Part shown: piece after piece, positions 57,400 to 64,000 of the stretch
Position numbering within the stretch: the first letter of the stretch is position 1
Layout: each line of letters opens with the position of its first letter
Source: Talinum fruticosum
Lineage: Eukaryota; Streptophyta; Magnoliopsida; Caryophyllales; Talinaceae
NCBI GenBank assembly: GCA_021018815.1
Contig: JAITYX010000030.1
Coordinates: forward strand, 2,867,001 to 2,931,000
DNA length: 64,000 nt
Direction of reading: 5' to 3'
Translations under genes and position numbers: made by a program
Notes under the pieces: model-generated
The model's input: only the letters and a program-made list of their open reading frames with translations
Databases searched by the model: none
What the model was told of the DNA's origin: nothing

Positions 57400-58713
57400 T
57401 TGGAGGCCTCTCTGAAGCCAAAATAGTAAGGGGGTAAATGTCAAAATAATATGTTTGTGTGAAGGTAATTCGAAGGCCCTAACCCTATGTGAGGAGTCGG
57501 ACACTATATCTATAATAAACAGGGAAAAATACAAAATTTCAATTTTGTCCTTTGTACACTGTGAGTTAGTGCTAATGTGGGCAATTTTATTTATGTAATA
57601 ATCGGTGGTGGTGGCTAATGTTCTCTCTCTCCCTCTCGGGTTCGAGAAATAATCATATTGAAAAAACTCTATTCTTATTAACAAAAATATACTTAATCAA
57701 AATATTTGATCTAATTGTATCACATTGTGTTAGGCCTTGATTGCACAATTGCAAATGTTCCAAATCCTTTTTTTTTATTCAACACATATACGTATATCAA
57801 CCATTTTAAAGATACTAACAAAATAAATACTAAACGTATACTAACATCATATGACGTAATTAAATAAAAAGATACTAACAAAATAAATACTAAACTTATA
57901 GTAACATTATATGACGTAATTAAATAAAAATATCACGTTAAAAATAAGACATTTTAATAACAAAATTGTAATGTTCTTGTCTACAAGTCTTGCTTGTATC
58001 TTTTTAATTAGATTAATGATTAAAAGAAGAAAAGTTTCTAAACTGATTAGTAATTTAGTCCCACGTCACTTTTAAATATATTGTCTTTAACCTAAATTAA
58101 TATGTGTCATGAATTAAGTTTGCTATTTTTTAACAATTACCACTAATTATGAATTGCAAAGCTTCAAAGTTCATTGGCTATATCAAAGGGTACAAAATGA
58201 CAACCTCATTAGATCAATGATTAAAATTTGTGGAGTAACTTTTTTATTTATTTTTTTCATTGCTATAAATTAATTTTTTTAGAAAAGAAAAATTCATTAA
58301 CAAATTAAAAAGCCATGCAATATCAATGATAAAACATTCTCGACAAGAATAAATCTAAAATATTAAAATATATACCCATTTTAATAAAATTAATATTAAA
58401 TACGGTATATCGAGTTTAAGTAATGCTGAGACTTAGAAACATATAATTTTGTAGGTTTTTTACACACATTATTTCTTTATTTATTTTTGATAGATTACAC
58501 ACATTATTGGGGTAAGAGTTAATTGTTTATTCTATTTTATTGCCTTGATTTGTTACTCAATATTATTTTTGGTTCGTTAAAAAAAATATTATTTTTGGTA
58601 ATATTATTATCAATTAGTTTGGAACGTTACCATATATTCTATTTCCATATATATATATTTTTTTCCCTAAAATGGTCTAATAACTCGAGCAAAAAAACTA
58701 ATGATTCCACCAC
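57400..58713. other. intergenic, ARF copy 2 3' side
   Basis: AT-rich, no gene. A direct repeat of about 50 bp occurs at 57807-57868 and 57868-57930 (AAAGATACTAACAAAATAAA and ATGACGTAATTAAATAAAAA shared), a local tandem duplication. Confidence 0.5.
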
Positions 58714-58720
58714 TATAAAA
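58714..58720 (+). promoter_or_regulatory. TATA box of the defensin-like gene
   Basis: TATAAAA in the context CACTATAAAAGAGG, 74 bp upstream of the start codon at 58794. The spacing fits a short 5' UTR. Confidence 0.65.
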
Positions 58721-58793
58721 GAGGACCCAAAGGCCAAAGAAAATGATACCTTTTTTCATCCCAAAAAAAAAAAAAAAGATTATATAGTCTCCA

Positions 58794-59198
58794 ATGGTTA
58801 AACTCATCGCAGCCTTCTTCCTCTTGTCTCTTTTTGCTATTTTTTCTGGTTTGTTCTCCTTCCAATTATTATTCTTTAAATGCCCTTTACTTATCAAAAA
58901 TCTCTTTTCTATAATATATTTACTATTTATTATTTTTCTAAATTTTTTTATTCTGCACATAAATTTGTACATACTCCAATGTCTCATCCTGTTCAATAAT
59001 TTAATGTTGGGATTTTGAAGTTATCGAGACCTGAACTTAAAATTCTTATACATGAAAATGCAGATACTATTTTAAAAATCATCTCAACAAAAATTTTATT
59101 TATTAAATAATTTTTTAATTTATTATGTCTATCTCATTGAAAAAGAATTTCAAAATTTATCCAATGACATTATTTACAAAAATTTATTGTTATCGTTA

Positions 59199-59260
<62 letters not shown>

Positions 59261-59541
59261 ATAGAGAAAAAGTTAATTTTTGTTTTGTAGGAAGAGTGAT
59301 GGCCAATGACAGTTGCACATACTTGGCGAGTTCACCAGGAGGATGCCCAGACGACATGGCATGTCTACTGTCTTGCCGGACTTGTTACCGATTAAGGGGC
59401 CACGTCGAAGCCGAATGTGTCGCCCCCGGCGGCGACATCCATGTTTGGGAGTGTAGATGCTACTTCGAAGAAGGAGCACCGTGCCCGGGGCCCCCGGCTT
59501 GCCCTGTGCCCCCGTCATTGACCAGCCGTAGGTTTGATTAA
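58794..59541 (+). CDS. secreted defensin-like cysteine-rich peptide, 2 exons
   Basis: Exons 58794-58848 and 59291-59541 join to 306 nt, 101 residues, no frame break. Exon 1 encodes the signal peptide (MVKLIAAFFLLSLFAIFSG), and the intron follows it, the usual gene structure of plant defensin-like (DEFL) peptides. The mature part has ten cysteines, including the CxxxC (CLLSC) and CxC (CRC) pairs of the cysteine-stabilised alpha-beta fold, and GG before the second Cys. The tail after the CxC is Pro-rich (CPGPPACPVPP). Likely secreted to the apoplast; antimicrobial or signalling role cannot be told apart. The intron carries an (ATT)n microsatellite. A canonical TATA box precedes it. Confidence 0.8.
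59201..59260. repeat. (ATT)n microsatellite in the defensin-like intron
   Basis: About 20 ATT units just upstream of the exon 2 acceptor (30 bp away), where length change could affect splicing. Confidence 0.95.
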
Positions 59542-61022
59542 GGCGTGCCATCCCACTAGGTCCTTATAATAGGATCCATCCCGATTTAGCCATGGTTTAC
59601 TTTCTACTTGCATTTACTTTTCTCTTTTTGTTATTTTACATTTAGATCTTAGAATGACGTCGAATAATGTTAGATAGATGGATCCTTTGAAAACGAACTC
59701 AATCGTATGATTTTACATATATTTCGTCATAATGTTTTCTCCTTTGCGGGAAAAAGTAAAATGGACATATGATCAATGAATGGACTCAATAAAATTCGAA
59801 TAATTTTAATTATTCACTTACCGTCTCTCAAACAAGAGAAATCGGGTCCTAGAACCTAGAATATAACGTGACATAATTTATGTTAAAAAATTCAGAAATA
59901 ATTAATAAGGACAAATTTATTAAATTAGTTATTAATATAATATTAAAATTATAAAATGATAGATATTATAAAATAAAAAAATAATTGTAAAATGGATGGA
60001 GTATATGGCTCTCGAGCTGTGAGAATAAAATAATGAAGACAATCTGAAATTCACGGGCCTTTATTGGTTCTCATCCATCCACCCCTTAAATTTCTGTCTG
60101 TGTGATCCAAAAAAGAAAGAAAATGTCGATTTATATAAATTCTTACTGCCCACCTCTTTTTTTTCTCCATAAGATTCTCTGCTTTTGGTGGAAAAGGGAT
60201 GAATAAAGTCTGGAAATAATAATAGGGAGAGAGAGAGAAAATTAATAATTCATGGCCCATGTCTACTCTTTCTGTCCATTTCTGAGTGCAAATTGCAATA
60301 TATTATGCTTCATTTATTTTATTCCTTTGCAAAAAGAAATGCAACTTATCCCAAAAAAAAAAATATATTATAATTGGTCGATCTTTATCACGGCCATGTT
60401 GACTCAAATTCTTTAGTCCTCCTTGCCTATGTTTGCTTATTTGTGTAGTCCATTCGTGTTCTCTTATTAAAATGTTTTTTGATTCTTAGTAACATGTTTG
60501 GTTTGATAGGCAGTAATATAACGTACTATAATATAATTAATATAAAAAGATATAAATTTTACGGTATTTTGTCAAATATAACATCAATAATTTTTCCTAA
60601 AAAAGTCATGGGAGGAAAGAGTTTTTTTTTCCTTCAATTAGGGATAGGATTGTGTGATGGAGATCGTAAGGAGGCCTTGTTATTAGTTTTTATTATTAAT
60701 TATTGAAATAGTTCTCATTGAAAAAAAAATATATCTTTTTTGTATAATAATGAGATAAAATTATCTAGATTAAAATTTTTTAACGGTCTAAGGAAGTAAA
60801 TTTAGTGCGAATAAAATTGTAGACAGTGATTTGCGTCACGAATTCCTCACCCTTGACTGGGACTCACCTTCTCCTCCTATGGCATATTCACCATCCATCA
60901 ACCTTTTTAAAAAAAAATAAAAAATTAAAAGACCATTATTTATTTTATGACGCTCCAACCAATAATGTTTCAATGCCCTCTAAAAAATTGTTCAGATTCA
61001 TTCACAGAACAAAATTTCCAGT
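59542..61022. other. intergenic, CSLG upstream region
   Basis: AT-rich, with no coding frame of note. A GATGGAGTA block near 59993-60001 resembles a Stowaway end, but its partner is unclear. The last few hundred bases should hold the CSLG promoter. Confidence 0.45.
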
Positions 61023-61029
61023 TATAAAC
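61023..61029 (+). promoter_or_regulatory. candidate TATA box of the CSLG gene
   Basis: TATAAAC, about 70 bp upstream of the ATG at 61095. Confidence 0.4.
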
Positions 61030-61094
61030 GCAGATCTAGGTCTTCCCTCCTAATGTGTTGACTCTCCAATAGCCCAAAATATAAGGCCAATAAT

Positions 61095-64000
61095 ATGGAT
61101 CAAGGTCCAAAAACCAACGGCGGCGCCACCACTCTCCCCCTCCACACCTACAAAGTCCTCCGCCGAGCCGCCATCAACCACCTCTATATAGCTGTTTACA
61201 CGGCGGGGCTACTCGCCCTGTTCTACCGCCATGCGAAAACACTCCTCTTCAACTCCCACTCGTCAGCTTCCTCCTTCATTTTCTCTCTCCTCCTCTTCAT
61301 CGCTGACACGGTGCTGGGCCTCACTTGGGCCTGCACTCAGGGCTTCCTGGTCCGGCCCATTCGCCGCCAGGAGTTCGTCGGGAACCTCGGAAAGGCCGTG
61401 GAGGAGAGAGAGTTGCCGAGGGTGGACATCTTCATATGCACGGCGGACCCCCACAAGGAGCCTCCCATAGGGACGGTGAACACGGCGTTGTCGGTGATGG
61501 CGTACGACTACCCGCCGGAAAAAATATCGGTTTACGTGTCGGATGACGGCGGGGCCCAGGTCACGCTGTTTGCTTTCATGGAGGCGGCCAAGTTCGCTCG
61601 CCATTGGTTGCCATTTTGTAGGGACAACCACTTGGTGGAGAGATGCCCTCAGGCTTACTTTTCTACCACTTTTTACACTATGTCTTCACCTCAGGTTGAC
61701 AAGCTTAAGGTAAAATTTCAGTATTTTTTTAATATCCTATTAAAAAAATAGAATAATTTTTTCATCTTTAATATATATATAACTTAATAAATCACAATAA
61801 ATCGGATAAGAACAACGAAGAGGATAAAATTTTTGTCCCAATTTGTCACATCTAGAAACATATATCTTAAACTTATCATGAATTAATTTATCTACTTTAT
61901 TGTATAGTTATTTATTTATTTATTCGTTGGTTAAATAGACTTTTCTAACTTTAACAATACTTGCATCAAGGTAAGAGTTAAGGTGGGCGAGGCAACTTAG
62001 AGAAAGACACATTTTGCTAGATATTAACAGTTCCCATCAATATCATGAGAAAATCGACCGTAATTTAAAATATGAATGACCGCTGAACAACTAGTTCATG
62101 ATCGAACAATACGTCTACTTATAGGAATAAGGTTATAGGAGTGTTCGACACAAAGGAATTGTATTATTGAATATTAGAGTATTAATTGGTTATTCAGTAA
62201 AATTTGGTAGTAAATAGTTATAACGTAAATTTTATTTTTTACATAGTAATATAATTTTTCTAAGGGTAAAAATTTGGTGTAATTATACAGATAATGTACG
62301 AGAGCATGAAGGCGAGGATAGAAAATGCAGTCGAATTAGGACTGACAGCTGTGGAAGAGCATATTGAGGATGATCAAATCCGTCAAATCTTCGCAAAATG
62401 GACGCCAACATTTACTCGCCACGATCATCCCGCAATAATTCAGGTAATTAATTATGTGAATTTTCCAAATATAATACTTTTCATATTTTTTTTATTTTTT
62501 ATAGTAGGAGTCATCAATGATAATATAATATATCTTCGTCTCAAATAAATTGTCCTATTATTTGATATATTGTGGTCTTTAATGTATCTTTTTGACCATT
62601 GATTCCTAAAATTATGTAATTAAAAAATTAAAAAATTATAGTGTAATAAAGTATTTTATGAAATAAATCTACTAGCGGTTGTCTCATACTATAAATCGGT
62701 ATGTATTTTGTTAAATTACTGGTTAAAGTTTGACATCAAAGTCAAACAAGCATTTTTTTTTAAGGTGGAGGGAGTAATTACTATACAATAGGGGAATAAG
62801 AAAAATCGAACATAAAATTTAATATTTTAAAAATAAATTTCAAATGGTTGTAAGGTTCAAATGTGGATGTCAAATCAAATATTTTGATTTCTCCATGTAC
62901 GTATTATGAATATATAAATGACATATACACGTATATTATGAATCTAAGTTTATGGATCGGGTAATATGATAAAATTTGGGAGAGAAAATATTGTCCGTAT
63001 ATGATAACTTAGATTTATAAACCTGAATCCATAATATAATTTGTAATCCGACCGATTCAACCAGACATATATATATACATACTTACAAATTATTTATTTC
63101 AGGTATTGAGTGATAGCGAGAAGGATAAGGACGTTGCTGGTGAAGTGCTCCCCAGCTTGATCTATGTGTCCAGAGAGAAAAGTAGGACTCATCACCATCA
63201 TTTTAAAGCTGGTGCTCTCAACACATTGGTACGTTTCTTCATCCACACATGTTCTTTGTCGCAATATCCAAATTGAATCATTTAAGTTTATATACGATTC
63301 AACCTCTTAAACATCTTATTCGAAGTAGACCCGAAACTATAACTGATGCGAACTCGTCGTTCAAAGTTTACATTTATTTGGAAGATAACTTGTTGGACTA
63401 AACAACAACAATCCCCATCCTGAACATAAACTGAAACAGAACTAAATTTTTTAAGATTTGAGTGCAACCTGATCTAAATTTACTTGATCTAAAATCAAAT
63501 CGAATGACCCATTTGATGTATCCAAAAACCGAATTAATTATCTCGTGTGATTATTGATTTGGTTAGTAATGTGGTTGAAAGGTACGTGTGTCGGCGACAA
63601 TGACAAACGCTCCAGTGGTGCTAACCTTGGACTGTGACTGTTACTCTAACGATCCACAAACTGTAAGACGAGCCATGTGCTACTTTTGCGATCCGCTAAC
63701 TCGGCCCACATTGGCATACGTCCAGTTCCCTCAGATCTTTCGTGGGCTCAACAGAGGCGACATCTACCATGGCGAGCATAAACGTCTTTATCAGATCAAC
63801 CCTATTGCAATGGATGGCCTTAAAGGTCCAAATTATGTAGGGACGGGATGCTTCTTTCAACGTCGGGCTTTCTTTGGAAACCCGTCTTTGATTGTACCCC
63901 CAGAGATCCCTGAGCTTAGCCCTGACTGTGCGGTTGGAAAGTCGATTGGGTCTAGGGAGGTCCTTGGGTTAGCTCACCAAGTTGCAACCTCCAACTATGA
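61095..64000 (+). CDS. cellulose-synthase-like G glycosyltransferase (CSLG), 5' part
   Basis: GT2-family membrane glycosyltransferase of the CSLG clade. Exons seen: 61095-61709, 62291-62443, 63103-63228 and 63582 to the window edge, all phase 0 up to the cut, no frame break. Two N-terminal membrane segments (HLYIAVYTAGLLALFY; FIFSLLLFIADTVLGLTWA) precede the cytosolic catalytic domain. Motifs: VDIFICTADPHKEPP; the first catalytic Asp in ISVYVSDDGGA; AGALNTL; the DxD region VVLTLDCDCYSNDP; YVQFPQIFRGL; GTGCFFQRRAFFG. The QxxRW motif and C-terminal membrane segments lie beyond the window. CSLGs were long without function; members in spinach and legumes transfer glucuronic acid to triterpenoid aglycones in the ER. 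Position after ARF9 matches Arabidopsis CSLG1-3. Confidence 0.95.
62531..62776. mobile_element. Stowaway-like MITE in CSLG intron 2
   Basis: The right end GGTGGAGGGAGTA reads TACTCCCTCCACC in reverse complement, a canonical Stowaway end. The left end TATCTTCGTCTCAAATAAA is a degenerate match. About 246 bp, AT-rich, wholly intronic. Confidence 0.55.

Noticed and set aside
61263..61631. 122-codon minus-strand frame
   Set aside because: Shadow of CSLG exon 1, which has clear family motifs on the + strand.

Overview
This is a plant nuclear window, almost certainly from a eudicot. It has many short exons with GT..AG introns, AT-rich intergenic DNA full of microsatellites and MITEs, two nuclear tRNA genes, and plant-only gene families (SINAT, FTSHI1, mid-SUN, DCD/NRP, ARF, CSLG). 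The species cannot be named from sequence alone. No CRISPR array, operon or prokaryotic feature is present.

Layout. 1-0.8 kb: unidentified coding-like remnant. 3.7-6.6 kb (-): SINAT-type RING E3 ubiquitin ligase. 7.4-9.1 kb: a hAT-like element with a perfect 8-bp target duplication, carrying a decayed RNase H fragment and a nested smaller element. 9.1-12 kb: AT-rich DNA with a MITE. 12.0-19.4 kb (+): FTSHI1-like gene, 14 exons, several disruptions. 20.2-23.3 kb (+): mid-SUN (SUN3/4/5-type) membrane protein. 24.7 kb (+): tRNA-Gln(CUG). 25.9-27.0 kb (-): intronless glutaredoxin-like zinc-finger protein. 29.7 kb (-): tRNA-Cys(GCA). 30.8-33.4 kb (-): DCD-domain N-rich protein. 34-42 kb: repeat-rich, no gene seen. 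42.4-57.6 kb (+): tandem duplication of an ARF9-like auxin response factor gene, both copies with 15 exons. 58.8-59.5 kb (+): small secreted defensin-like peptide. 61.1 kb to the end (+): 5' part of a cellulose-synthase-like G (CSLG) gene, cut by the window edge.

The order FTSHI1, SUN, ARF9, CSLG matches the Arabidopsis block At4g23940, At4g23950, At4g23980, At4g23990-24010, so the right two thirds is an old conserved neighbourhood with local changes: ARF duplication and insertion of other genes and repeats.

Two points matter most. First, four otherwise good genes (SINAT, glutaredoxin, SUN, ARF9 copy 1) each carry one or more single-base deletions, nearly all in homopolymers of five or six where one more base restores the family reading frame. 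This looks like systematic homopolymer shortening in the assembly rather than gene death. FTSHI1 also has a nonsense codon and indels outside homopolymers and may be a true pseudogene. Second, the downstream ARF copy has an intact frame but has changed several conserved B3 residues and lost the RLFGI repression motif while keeping the PB1 domain, suggesting a diverged paralogue.
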